A stretch of 28,884 nucleotides of DNA from contig JAIPMN010000038.1 in assembly GCA_020650975.1 (NCBI GenBank), positions 1-28,884 of the forward strand. Reading direction: 5' to 3'. The first letter of the stretch is position 1. Each line of letters starts with the position of its first letter. The notes under the pieces are model-generated. The model ran no database searches, was not told the origin of the DNA, and saw only the letters and a program-made list of their open reading frames with translations. Both the position numbers and the translations under genes were made by a program. This stretch comes from Apostichopus californicus (taxonomy: Eukaryota > Echinodermata > Holothuroidea > Aspidochirotida > Stichopodidae). Below are positions 23,801-28,884 of the stretch, piece by piece.

Positions 23801-25967
23801 AGATTCCAAAAACATCAGGCTCCCAAAGAATTTTTTGTGAAATATCTTGTCAAATTTCATTAGGAGACGAATATCACCCTCAAACATCAGTGGACAGTTG
23901 AACTTTCCTTGTTTGTCATTAAGGACGAGAAAATGTTAGTTCAGGACAACAATGATTGTGTATGTTTCAGAAAGAAACCTTCATGATGCTTGACCTCAGT
24001 AATTAATATGTTGGTTGATTACTTGTATGTTGACAATGATTGTATGTTGACAATGATTGTATGTTTCAGAAAGAAACATTGTTGATACTTTGATCGCAGT
24101 AATTAATATGTTGGTTGATTACTTGATTGTTGACAATGATTGTATGTTTCAGAAAGAAACGTTGTTGATACTCTGATCGCAGTAATTAATATGTTGGTTG
24201 ATTACTTGATTGTTGACAATGATTGTGTATATGTCAGAAAGAAATGTTGTGGATGCTTTGACCTTAGTCAGTAATTTATGTGTTTGTTGATTACTTGATT
24301 GTTAACAATTTTTGTGTATAGAAACATTGTTGTTGACGCTTTTGGCCTCAGTCAGTAATTAAGATGTTGATTACTTGATTGTTGACAATGATTGTGTATG
24401 TTTCAGAAAGAAACTTTTTTGTTGATGCTTTGACCTCAGTCGTTAATTAGTATGTTTGTTGATTACTTGATTGTTGACAATTTTTGTGTATGTTTCAGAA
24501 AGAAACATTGTTGTTGATGCTTTGACCTCAGTTAGTATTAATATGTTTTTTGACAATTTAAAATTTTCTTTCATAACAGGATAATGGTGATGACTTCACT
24601 TACACAGGAAGTGGAGGTCGTGACCTTTCGGGAAACAAGAGAACTGCTGAGCAGTCCCATGATCAAAAGTTGGCGAAAATGAATCTGTAAGCAGAAACAG
24701 ATATTGTTTGAATTGGGAAGTTTGGGGTGGACTGGGTAGGGTGAAGAGTAGGATGAGGGAGAGGTTTAAGGGTAGGTAAAGTGGTAATTTATAGGGTAGG
24801 TTGAGGGGAGGGGGGGCATTGTAGGTCAAGGTAAATAGGTGTGTGGAGGGATGTGGTTCTAGGTGATTCTCAATGTTTCACCTTTGTCAGACTTCTTTCA
24901 GATTCTGTTATGGATAAGTTGTAACATTTCTTCAGTTATGTTATTATTAGAAATAGAATCTTTCGAAACAATGATACATATATGAATAAATGTGAGATGT
25001 CAGCTGAGAGTATTTTAGTGTGTTGTCCGTAATGTAATGACACTATGTTCAAATAGTCGATTGCGTTTGTGACATGTCAAAAATAAGTGAACAAAAAGTT
25101 AATGTTGTTGTTTAATTTTGTTGCATTTAATTGTCACACCAGATTTTTCAATTCTGTTAAGGATCAAATAACAATAGGTTACTAGAGTATGTGCAACAGT
25201 TTCTAAAAGACTTTCTGAGATTTAAAGAAAAATTTGTACCGTTTTTTTTTGTCTGGCCTCTGTCATTTTTCAGAGCATTGGCTAGAAATTGCAATGCATC
25301 GCTGGATAAGGTGAACGGCAATGAAGCAAAGGACTGGAGAGGGGGTAAACCGGTCCGTGTGGTCCGAAACTGCAAAGGTAGAAAGCACTCCAAGTACGCC
25401 CCCGAGGAGGGTAACAGATATGATGGGATATTTAAGGTAAGACTCCACATTAATATACAAAGTGAAAATTAAGGCAGTGAGTTTTGTCCACAGAGGGGAG
25501 GGGGGTGGGGGGAGGGGAATTCTCAATAGGCAGCCTCTCGGCCAAATTCTGGCTCGCAAAAGAAAAAATTAAATTTACACACCTTGCAACAATCAGGAAA
25601 TGCTGGCCCTTAAAGGAGGGTTAGATTAAAGTTTGGATTTTACATAAAGGTGACAGATTTGATTTTGGCATATATATAAAAAGTCAGAAATTGTGTAATG
25701 AATGCATTTTGTTGTATTTTTTTTTTCTGGGAAGGGGGGGGTGTGATGGGTGATTGTGGTTGGGCTGTTATTCGTACTGAGATGTCAGTCAGAGCCATTG
25801 TGAAACAGTTAACTATTCTATCTCTAAAGGTCGTGAAGTATTGGCCGGAGAGAGGGAAGAGTGGATTCTTGGTTTGGCGATACCTCCTGAGGAGGGACGA
25901 CCCCGAAGGGGCTCCGTGGAGCAGAGCAGGGAAAGAAAGAGTCAAGAAACTGGGGCTTACTGTTGAG
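5844..25967 (+). CDS. UHRF1: UHRF1-like E3 ubiquitin ligase, 13 coding blocks, 3' end outside window
   Basis: Joined coding blocks: 5844-5996, 6736-6856, 13139-13272, 13930-14177, 14795-14963, 16555-16726, 16988-17174, 17979-18102, 18772-18879, 20515-20619 (or 20711-20815), 24580-24686, 25274-25436, 25830-25967. They total 1929 nt or 643 codons with no stop, and every junction is phase-consistent with GT...AG introns. Domain order: UBL (about residues 1-76), acidic linker, tandem Tudor (about 137-330), PHD (about 335-400), SRA (about 437-640). In the known family, UHRF1 reads H3K9me3 and unmodified H3R2, flips hemimethylated 5mC out of DNA with the SRA, and ubiquitinates histone H3 to recruit DNMT1 in the nucleus. 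The linker after the SRA and the RING are missing because the window ends. A single invertebrate gene usually stands for vertebrate UHRF1 and UHRF2 together. Gene identity is very secure; exact 5' UTR exons are not known. Confidence 0.96.
5997..6735 (+). other. UHRF1 intron 1
   Basis: A 739-bp GT...AG intron. Contains a short GAT/ATATAT run near 6226-6250. The frame open from 6607 is intronic read-in to exon 2. Confidence 0.85.
6736..6856 (+). CDS. UHRF1: UHRF1 coding exon 2: second half of UBL domain
   Basis: Residues 52-91 plus one base. Reads [20 protein letters not shown], matching the DGHTLFDYEVRLNDTIQL segment of vertebrate UHRF1. The acceptor is CTTCTTCCCTACAG, the donor is AATG|GTGAGT, and the exon ends in phase 1. 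The upstream in-frame extension from 6607 is intronic. The last residues ([13 protein letters not shown]) begin the unstructured linker. Confidence 0.95.
7168..7197. repeat. Left arm of a 30-bp inverted repeat
   Basis: Reverse complement of 8020-8049 with one mismatch. Weaker similarity (about 60 %) extends some 20 bp outward. The arms are 822 bp apart. It may be the remains of a foldback or DNA element. Confidence 0.6.
8020..8049. repeat. Right arm of a 30-bp inverted repeat
   Basis: Partner of 7168-7197 with 29/30 complementary positions. No clear target duplication was seen outside the arms. Confidence 0.6.
11876..12062 (+). repeat. Tandem tRNA-derived SINE-like remnant
   Basis: Two related units about 84 bp apart. 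GGTTCAAGCCCC at 11903-11914 is a good Pol III B box. TAGCTCAGTCGG at 11960-11971 is an A-box match, followed by the B-box-like GGATTCAAGTTC at 11987-11998. Both units continue with CTATGTTAC. No complete cloverleaf can be folded, so this is not called a tRNA gene. Confidence 0.45.
12804..12910 (-). repeat. Penelope-like dispersed repeat remnant
   Basis: Contains GCAAACTGCTTATCTACTGC, then GGCCTAACGAATC and GAGCAGGATCTTCAGGGC. The same order of motifs is seen at 23032-23130 and, more degenerate, at 23700-23815. The family tail matches the GAAGAAGATCC...GAAACGTC motif read on the minus strand. Confidence 0.45.
13139..13272 (+). CDS. UHRF1: UHRF1 coding exon 3: acidic linker between UBL and Tudor
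   Basis: Residues 92-136, low complexity and rich in Glu, Asp, Ser and Thr (for example [13 protein letters not shown] and [10 protein letters not shown]), ending GAYK. This corresponds to the poorly conserved vertebrate linker ending GLYK before the tandem Tudor domain. The acceptor is TTACCAG|GC, the donor is AAG|GTATGT, and the phase runs 1 to 0, which fits exons 2 and 4. The exon is separated from exon 2 by a 6.3-kb intron. Confidence 0.88.
13273..13929 (+). other. UHRF1 intron 3
   Basis: A 657-bp intron. I see nothing beyond ordinary AT-rich intronic sequence and the acceptor AATGTAG. Confidence 0.85.
13930..14177 (+). CDS. UHRF1: UHRF1 coding exon 4: first Tudor half with long acidic loop
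   Basis: Residues 137-218 plus two bases. Contains [20 protein letters not shown], matching the [20 protein letters not shown] block. Phe152 falls at the same number as the first aromatic-cage residue of human UHRF1. A hydrophilic loop rich in Asn, Glu, Thr and Gly follows, making this segment about 29 residues longer than human, before VIYHVRFE. The human cage residue Tyr188 is Phe here (217), while Tyr191 is kept (Tyr220, encoded in exon 5). The acceptor is AATGTAG, the donor is GA|GTGAGT, phase 2. Confidence 0.93.
14178..14794 (+). other. UHRF1 intron 4
   Basis: A 617-bp intron, donor GTGAGT, acceptor GTCGTAG. No repeat or other gene recognised. Confidence 0.85.
14795..14963 (+). CDS. UHRF1: UHRF1 coding exon 5: Tudor domain, NYLRPRART to GFWYDVEV
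   Basis: Completes Asp219 and runs to residue 275. Reads [20 protein letters not shown], then a middle block, then [11 protein letters not shown], the conserved linker and second-Tudor start (human ERGFWYDAEI). The acceptor is TTTGTCGTAG. The donor CTT|GTAAGTAC at 14964 is the first of ten near-identical copies in a 61-bp tandem array. Using the second copy (15015) would add 17 in-frame codons ending EVRNL, an imitation of the normal EVTNL end. Later copies shift the frame or reach the stop at 15120-15122. Confidence 0.94.
14952..15550 (+). repeat. 61-bp tandem array copying the exon 5 splice donor
   Basis: AATCTTGTAAGTAC occurs at 14958, 15009, 15070, 15131, 15192, 15253, 15314, 15375, 15436 and 15498. 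The first spacing is 51 and the rest are 61, with one of 62. The first copy is the real exon 5/intron 5 junction. About 20 bp of exon end (GAAGTAACCAATCTT against GAAGTAAGGAATCTT) is included in the repeat, so the array grew from the coding junction. Each unit carries a strong GTAAGTAC donor. The period leaves three minus-strand frames open for hundreds of bases, which is a consequence of the repeat and not a gene. Confidence 0.95.
14964..16554 (+). other. UHRF1 intron 5
   Basis: A 1591-bp intron. The first 587 bp are the donor array; the rest (15551-16554) is plain AT-rich intron ending in an unusually long T/C tract (about 16507-16551) and GCAG. Confidence 0.85.
16555..16726 (+). CDS. UHRF1: UHRF1 coding exon 6: end of tandem Tudor domain
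   Basis: Residues 276-332 plus one base. Reads [14 protein letters not shown] and then [18 protein letters not shown], equivalent to vertebrate ELYANVVLG...DCRIIFVDEVFKIERPGE. The acceptor follows a very long T-rich tract ending TTGCAG; the donor is AGA|GTAAGT, phase 1. The tail ([12 protein letters not shown]) corresponds to the Tudor-PHD linker, which in the known protein positions the two histone readers on one H3 tail. Confidence 0.94.
16727..16987 (+). other. UHRF1 intron 6
   Basis: A 261-bp intron between the Tudor and PHD exons, GTAAGT...ATAG. It contains a short ATTATC repeat (about 16915-16930). Confidence 0.85.
16988..17174 (+). CDS. UHRF1: UHRF1 coding exon 7: PHD finger
   Basis: Completes Arg333 and runs to residue 394 plus two bases. 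Zinc ligands are visible in order: [21 protein letters not shown], then [17 protein letters not shown]. The two Asp residues of MCDECD, which contact unmodified H3R2 in human UHRF1, are both present. The acceptor is ATTAATAG, the donor TG|GTAGGT splits the Trp codon of EEW, and the intronic TAG follows immediately. The PHD reads the H3 N-terminus. Confidence 0.96.
17175..17978 (+). other. UHRF1 intron 7
   Basis: An 804-bp intron with the AT microsatellite at 17726-17855. The GTAGGT donor is less common but is the only one that keeps frame with exon 8. Confidence 0.85.
17726..17855. repeat. Compound (TA)n / ATACATCT microsatellite
   Basis: TA dinucleotide runs of increasing length are separated by ACATCT spacers (four spacers visible). 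It can fold on itself and is probably length-polymorphic. Confidence 0.9.
17979..18102 (+). CDS. UHRF1: UHRF1 coding exon 8: last PHD cysteines and basic pre-SRA linker
   Basis: Completes Trp395 and runs to residue 436. Begins YCPICKND, supplying the last two zinc-binding cysteines, then [20 protein letters not shown] and ends NRDWGK. The KKKAKMASA stretch is almost identical in vertebrates. The acceptor is CACCTTTTAG, the donor is AAG|GTAAGA, phase 0. Confidence 0.96.
18103..18771 (+). other. UHRF1 intron 8
   Basis: A 669-bp intron. Holds a small perfect palindrome, AACTTGGCC/GGCCAAGTT with a 6-nt loop (18300-18323), and a G9 run near 18565. Confidence 0.8.
18772..18879 (+). CDS. UHRF1: UHRF1 coding exon 9: start of SRA domain
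   Basis: Residues 437-472, 36 codons, phase 0/0. Reads [20 protein letters not shown] and ends MWKFRVQ, matching the N-terminal strand of the vertebrate SRA ([20 protein letters not shown]). The acceptor is CTTCTGCAG. The donor CAA|GTAAGT is notable because splicing to either exon 10 copy recreates CAA|GTRAGT. Confidence 0.96.
18880..20514 (+). other. UHRF1 intron 9
   Basis: A 1635-bp intron upstream of the duplicated SRA exons. Contains a two-copy 35-bp tandem duplication (19491-19560) and a C-rich run near 19665. I found no third copy of the exon 10 sequence here. Confidence 0.8.
19491..19560. repeat. 35-bp direct tandem duplication, two copies
   Basis: Units 19491-19525 and 19526-19560 differ at two positions. 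Each ends in TTGCTTTATTTC, and the second is followed by AG, giving an acceptor-like sequence. No coding content. Confidence 0.85.
20515..20619 (+). CDS. UHRF1: UHRF1 coding exon 10A: canonical SRA thumb and 5mC pocket
   Basis: 35 codons, phase 0/0, residues 473-507. Reads [20 protein letters not shown] followed by [15 protein letters not shown]. By alignment with human UHRF1 it carries the thumb Val446 (here 483) and the pocket residues Ala463, Gly464, Gly465, stacking Tyr466 (503) and Asp469 (506). The acceptor is GATAATAG|GTGAGT and the donor is GAG|GTTAGA. The donor is weaker than most in this gene. This copy is the expected conventional SRA exon; a homologous copy lies 91 bp downstream. 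Confidence 0.94.
20620..20710 (+). other. 91-bp mini-intron between SRA exons 10A and 10B
   Basis: Starts GTTAGA and ends CTCTGTAG. The middle is almost all A and T/C tracts. It is the shortest intron in the gene, and such close spacing can hinder splicing of 10A directly to 10B, which would favour mutually exclusive use. Confidence 0.7.
20711..20815 (+). CDS. UHRF1: UHRF1 coding exon 10B: duplicated, divergent SRA pocket exon
   Basis: Also 35 codons, phase 0/0, open throughout. Reads [20 protein letters not shown] followed by [15 protein letters not shown]. It is 24/35 identical to exon 10A with no gaps. The acceptor is ACTCTGTAG|GTAAGT after a pyrimidine-rich run; the donor is CAG|GTCAGA. 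Relative to exon 10A the pocket positions change: Ala463 to Ser, Gly465 to Ala, Tyr466 to Phe, Glu467 to Ala, Asp469 to Glu (human numbering), while thumb Val446 stays. Intact splice sites, the exact length and synonymous-rich divergence argue for a used exon, most simply an alternative to 10A. Including both would insert 35 residues into the SRA fold. Confidence 0.82.
21497..21673. repeat. 37-bp direct repeat pair, 140 bp apart
   Basis: 21497-21533 and 21637-21673 match over the whole stretch around GAGCTTAGGCTCACAAATTG. A second overlapping pair (CATCTGTCAGCATAG near 21618 and 21695) indicates nested local duplication. Confidence 0.8.
23077..23282. repeat. 64-bp near-perfect inverted repeat with Penelope-like tail
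   Basis: 23077-23140 is the reverse complement of 23219-23282 with one mismatch; the spacer is 78 bp. On the right arm the core reads TTGAAGAAGATCCTGCTAGG then ATCAAAACGTCAGGCC. The GATCC-TGCTA-GGATC hairpin between GAAGAA and AAAACGTC resembles tails of Penelope-like retroelements and, loosely, a hammerhead-ribozyme core. Assignment to Penelope is from memory of that signature. Confidence 0.6.
23141..23438. repeat. Direct repeat pair around an AGGTCA DR4-like motif
   Basis: 23143-23218 and 23359-23437 share GTGTATTAAGT, then CACTTAAGGTCAAT, then ACCTTGTAAAGCTG and GAGTTATGGC. The second copy contains AGGTCACTTAAGGTCA; the first has AGATCA as its left half-site. Confidence 0.65.
23700..23815 (-). 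repeat. Degenerate Penelope-like repeat remnant
   Basis: GTTTATCTACTGCAAGAAAAGC then TAGGTAAATAT parallels the 12804-12910 copy; the tail after GGCCATTGAACC is heavily diverged. Confidence 0.4.
23945..24565 (+). repeat. About 84-bp tandem array with acceptor-like TTTCAG motifs
   Basis: Seven degenerate units. The AG of TATGTTTCAG|AAAGAAAC, or its variants, falls at about 23970, 24069, 24152, 24237, 24321, 24406 and 24498. Each unit also contains GTTGATTACTTGATTGTTGA and GCTTTGACCTCAGT. The array abuts the genuine exon 11 acceptor at 24579. Confidence 0.85.
24580..24686 (+). CDS. UHRF1: UHRF1 coding exon 11: SRA pocket wall and NKR finger
   Basis: Residues 508-542 plus two bases. Reads [20 protein letters not shown] and continues [15 protein letters not shown]. 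It contains the FTYTG block (human Tyr478/Thr479, the second pocket wall) and the Asn-Lys-Arg finger that inserts into DNA in known UHRF1 structures. The acceptor is CATAACAG, the donor is CT|GTAAGC. It is preceded by an array of about 84-bp repeats that contain acceptor-like TTTCAG motifs. Confidence 0.95.
24687..25273 (+). other. UHRF1 intron 11
   Basis: A 587-bp intron. The first 150 bp are G-rich (GGGTAGG- and GGGAG-like runs), which can act as intronic splicing enhancers near a donor. No other feature seen. Confidence 0.8.
25274..25436 (+). CDS. UHRF1: UHRF1 coding exon 12: SRA C-terminal half
   Basis: Completes Leu543 and runs to residue 597. Reads [20 protein letters not shown], then [12 protein letters not shown] and [16 protein letters not shown], all close to vertebrate UHRF1 ([33 protein letters not shown]). 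The acceptor is CATTTTTCAG, the donor is AAG|GTAAGA, phase 0. Confidence 0.96.
25437..25829 (+). other. UHRF1 intron 12
   Basis: A 393-bp intron with G-rich runs near 25492-25518 and 25731-25742. Nothing else recognised. Confidence 0.8.
25830..25967 (+). CDS. UHRF1: UHRF1 coding exon 13: end of SRA domain
   Basis: 46 codons, residues 598-643. Reads [20 protein letters not shown], then [10 protein letters not shown] and KKLGLTVE, the conserved SRA C-terminus (human GLTMQ). The acceptor is CTATCTCTAAAG, the donor is GAG|GTATGT, phase 0. This is the last coding block I can find. The next family segment (linker, autoinhibitory basic region and RING) must lie beyond 28884. Confidence 0.96.
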
Positions 25968-26250
25968 GTATGTAGTACAGGTGATTCCATTATATTATAC
26001 GGGGGAGCAGTAAGGTTTAAATTTGCAGGCATTTGCAGTTTTAAGTTTGCATTTATATAGTAAACAGGAGAACTATTCAGACTTTCTGTGGAAATATGTT
26101 GTTAAGGTAATTCCAATATATTAGGAGGGAGAGGAGATGGTATTGAATGAAGTAGTCTTTGTAAGGTACATAGTATTATAGTAGAAGGGGAGCTGCTTAA
26201 TAGTTTAGGTGATTCCATTATTTTGTAAAGGGAGCTGATAGTGTAGTGGA

Positions 26251-26541
26251 AACTGGTGGTGTAGTGGCTTAGCCTACTGTGTTGTTATGTAGCTAGGGTT
26301 CCATTTCACCATAACTGGTGGTGGTAGTGGCTTAGCCTACTGTAGTGTTATGTAGCTAGGGTTCCATTTCACCATAACTGGTGGTGTAGTGGCCCTAGCC
26401 AACTGCAGTGTTATGATGCTACGGTTCCATGTCACCATAACTGGTGGTGTAGTGGCTTAGCCTACTGTAGTGTTATGTAGCTAGGGTTCCATTTCAACAT
26501 AACTGGTGGGTGGTGTATTGGCTTATCCTACTGTATTTTTT
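26251..26541 (+). repeat. 62-bp tandem repeat, about 4.6 copies, tRNA-like motifs
   Basis: AACTGGTGG starts units at 26251, 26313, 26376, 26439 and 26501. Each unit has TGGTGTAGTGGCTTAGCC, resembling a Pol III A box, and AGGGTTCCATTTCACC, resembling a B box, at a spacing typical of tRNA genes. The units are too short and poorly paired for a functional tRNA. A tRNA-derived SINE head amplified in tandem is a reasonable guess. Confidence 0.75.
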
Positions 26542-26555
26542 TGTAGGTTAGTTGA

Positions 26556-28884
26556 TTCCTTTTTGGTTCCTTGCTTTAGCAAAAGGAACCTATGTAGTCA
26601 GGTTGGCGTGTGTGTGTCTGTGTGTGCGTCTGTGACACTTGCTTGGGTACGCTCTATCTCAATAAGGGAAAGTTGGATTGAGGCCAAACTTGGACTATAG
26701 ATCCGCCATATGGAGAAGGTGTGCCCTATTGTTTTTGGTGCCCACAAAGGTCACCAAAGGTCAGTTATGGTCCAAAAACCCAAAATATTAAAACTGCAAT
26801 TACTCCCAGTGGCAATGTGCGACAAGGTTGATATTTTGGGACAAGTTGTGAACTGGTTAGGGGAACATTTTGAAACTTAACATGCATCGGATCCAAGGTC
26901 ACCCAAGGTCAATTAATGTTAAAAAACAAGTATTTTTGCGATAACTTGAGAACGAATTGTCCGTTAGGGTTGGGAGTTGCTTCAATGTAATCCAATTGTC
27001 GACCCGCATCTGGGTGACCCTTGACCTCAATTTGACCTCTGGTGACCTTTACGTGTTTTGGGGATTTTTACAGTTTCGATGCTATTTTCAGATGTCAAAG
27101 GTACCTTCCGATCATAAATATCACAAGGTTGACCCCCGTGTGACCTTAGTGTGCGAAGTTATATGGGGTCAAAGTTTTCGGTCGGAGTTAGCATGGCTGT
27201 ACAGACTTGTCATGTTGATTTTTGGAATCAGGAGATCAAACTACATCTGAAACCAAGGTCAAAAGGTCAAAGGTCACATTAGAAAAAATGTGCTTATTTT
27301 GGGAGAAAACGAGTAAAAAAGAAAATGTTTGGTTTTGATGCTAGATTTGGATATCAAAGGTACCTTCCGATCAAAAATGTCAAAGGGTCGACACCCGGGT
27401 GACCTTTGTGTGTGAAGTTATACAAGGTTAAAGTTAATTTTCAGACATTTAATGCAATAACTCCCAGTGCCAAGGTGTGACACGGTTGATATTTTGGGAC
27501 AAGTTGCAAATGGTATAGGGGAATATTTTCAAACTTAACGGTCATGTGATCTGAGGTCACCAAAGGTCAATTAATGTTAAAAAACTAGTTTTTTGAGGGG
27601 AGAAAATGGGCAAAGAAAAAATGTTTGAATATTTATAGTTTTGATGCTATATTCACGTCTCACCGATCAAAAATGTCAATTGGTTGACCCGAGGTGAGCT
27701 GTGTGTGTGAAGTTATATGAGGTCAAAGTTAATTTTCAGACATTTAGTGCAATAACTCCCATTGCCAAGGTGTGACACGGTTAATATTTTGGGACAAGTT
27801 GCGAATGGTATAGGGAAATATTTTCAAACTTAACGGTCATGTGATCCAAGGTCACCCAAGGTCAATTAATGTTAAAAAACGAACATTTTTGTGATAACTT
27901 GAGAACGAATTGTCAGTTAAGGTTGGGATGTGCTTCAATGTAATCCAATTGTCGACCCGCATCTGGGTGACCCTTGACCTCAATTTGACCTCTGGTGACC
28001 TTTAAGTGTTTTGGGGATTTTTACAGTTTCGCGACTATTTTCAGATGTCAAAGGTACCTTCTGATCATAAATGTCAATAGGTTGACCCCCGGGTGACCTT
28101 TGTGTGCGAAGTTATACAAGGTCAAAATTAATTTTCAGACATTTAAGGCAATAACTCCCAGTGCCAAGATGTGACACGGTTGATATTTTGGGACAAGTTG
28201 CAAATGGTATAGAGGAATATTTTCAAACTTAACGTTGATGTGATCCGAGGTCACCAAAGGTCAATTAATGTTAAAAAACTAGTATTTTGGGGGGAGAAAA
28301 TGGGCAAAGAAAAAAATGTTTGAATTTTTATAGTTTTAATGCTATATTCACGTCTCACCAATCAAAAATGTCAATAGGTTGACCCCAGGTGACCTTTTTG
28401 TGTGAAGTTATATGAGGTCAAAGTTAATTTTCAGACATTTAGTGCAATAACTCCCATTGCCAAGGTGTGACACGGTTGATATTTTGGGACAAGTTGCGAA
28501 TGGTATAGGGGAATATTTTCAAACTTAACGGTCATGTGATCCAAGGTCACCAAAGGTCAATTATTGTTAAAAAACTAGTATTTTGGGTGGAGAAAATGGG
28601 TAAAGAAAAAATGTTTGAATTCTTACAGTTTTGATGCTCTATTTAGGTCTCATTGATCAAAAATGTCAATGGGTTGACCCCCAGGTGACCTGTGTGTGTG
28701 AAGTTATACAAGATCAAAGTTATTTTTTAGACATTTAATGCAATTAACTCCTAGTGCCAAGGTATGACACGTTGTATATTTTGGGACAAGTTGTGAATGG
28801 GGTGGTGGAACATTTTCAAACTTAACGGTCATGTGATCTGAGGTCACCAATGTTATCATATTTGTTGACCCGCTTGTAGGTGAC
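26556..28884 (+). repeat. Satellite-like array rich in AGGTCA direct repeats, open at the window end
   Basis: Starts near CTTTAGCAAAAGGAACC and a GTGT-rich stretch, then repeats a unit of about 296 bp (longer variants of about 400 and 657 bp). The marker CAATAACTCCCAGTGCCAAG and variants recur near 26797, 27454, 27750, 28150, 28445 and 28741. Units share TATTTTGGGACAAGTTG, CAAACTTAACGGTCATGTGA and GGTCACCAAAGGTCAATTA. Perfect AGGTCA-N4-AGGTCA pairs occur at 26748, 26896, 27554, 27849, 28248 and 28544. No sustained coding frame. Similar arrays are common in marine invertebrate genomes. Confidence 0.88.

Larger units (their letters stand above)
20816..24579 (+). other. UHRF1 intron 10 (3.8 kb), repeat-rich
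   Basis: Contains a 37-bp direct repeat (21497-21533 and 21637-21673), an 11-bp inverted repeat TGGGTACAAAA/TTTTGTACCCA (22658-22703), the 64-bp Penelope-like inverted pair (23077-23282), a further remnant (23700-23815) and the 84-bp array (23945-24565). I see no third exon 10 copy. Confidence 0.8.
25968..28884 (+). other. UHRF1 intron 13, continuing past the window
   Basis: Begins with the donor GTATGT. No further UHRF coding segment (linker or RING C-X2-C pattern) is present up to 28884. It is occupied by degenerate short repeats (25968-26240), a 62-bp array and a long satellite-like array. Confidence 0.75.

Noticed and set aside
26251..26541. Functional tRNA genes
   Set aside because: Units lack acceptor-stem and anticodon-stem pairing and are only 62 bp.

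Overview
This is an animal genomic window. It is AT-rich and full of introns, and most of it is one gene, which runs off the right edge. Thirteen coding blocks on the + strand, each bounded by AG/GT splice signals and each matching its neighbours' codon phase, join into one 643-codon reading frame. That frame follows UHRF1 (the DNA-methylation maintenance factor) colinearly: ubiquitin-like domain, tandem Tudor domain, PHD finger and SRA domain. The RING finger expected at the C-terminus is not in the window. I infer a marine invertebrate, probably a deuterostome such as an echinoderm, from the divergence from vertebrate UHRF1, the TAGGCCTA-rich stretches and the types of dispersed repeat. This assignment is not certain.

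Layout. 1-5809: upstream and 5' untranslated territory with no convincing protein gene. It holds the end of one hAT element, two complete non-autonomous hAT elements with 8-bp target duplications (1121-1585 and 4118-5514), a CAT/CGT microsatellite, a GC-rich patch and an E2F-like site. 5810-6856: UBL exons. 6857-13138: a 6.3-kb intron with tRNA-like and Penelope-like repeat debris. 13139-16726: linker and tandem Tudor exons. The intron after exon 5 begins with a 61-bp tandem array that copies the exon's 5' splice site ten times. 16988-18102: PHD exons. 18772-25967: SRA exons. 25968-28884: the next intron, with a 62-bp tandem repeat and a large satellite-like array rich in AGGTCA direct repeats.

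The most notable observation is in the SRA domain. Two adjacent exons (20515-20619 and 20711-20815) are each 105 nt, phase 0/0, 91 bp apart, and encode homologous 35-residue segments (24/35 identical). Copy A has the canonical 5-methylcytosine pocket. Copy B changes five residues in the pocket segment, including the stacking Tyr to Phe and the base-reading Asp to Glu, and almost all residues shared by the two copies use different codons. This looks like an old, selectively maintained pair of alternative, possibly mutually exclusive, exons giving two SRA isoforms. Both exons also begin with a splice-donor-like hexamer directly after the acceptor AG, which suggests a recursive-splicing route for choosing between them.

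Nothing here was checked by database search or transcript data. Exon calls rest on reading frames, splice signals and remembered knowledge of the UHRF family.
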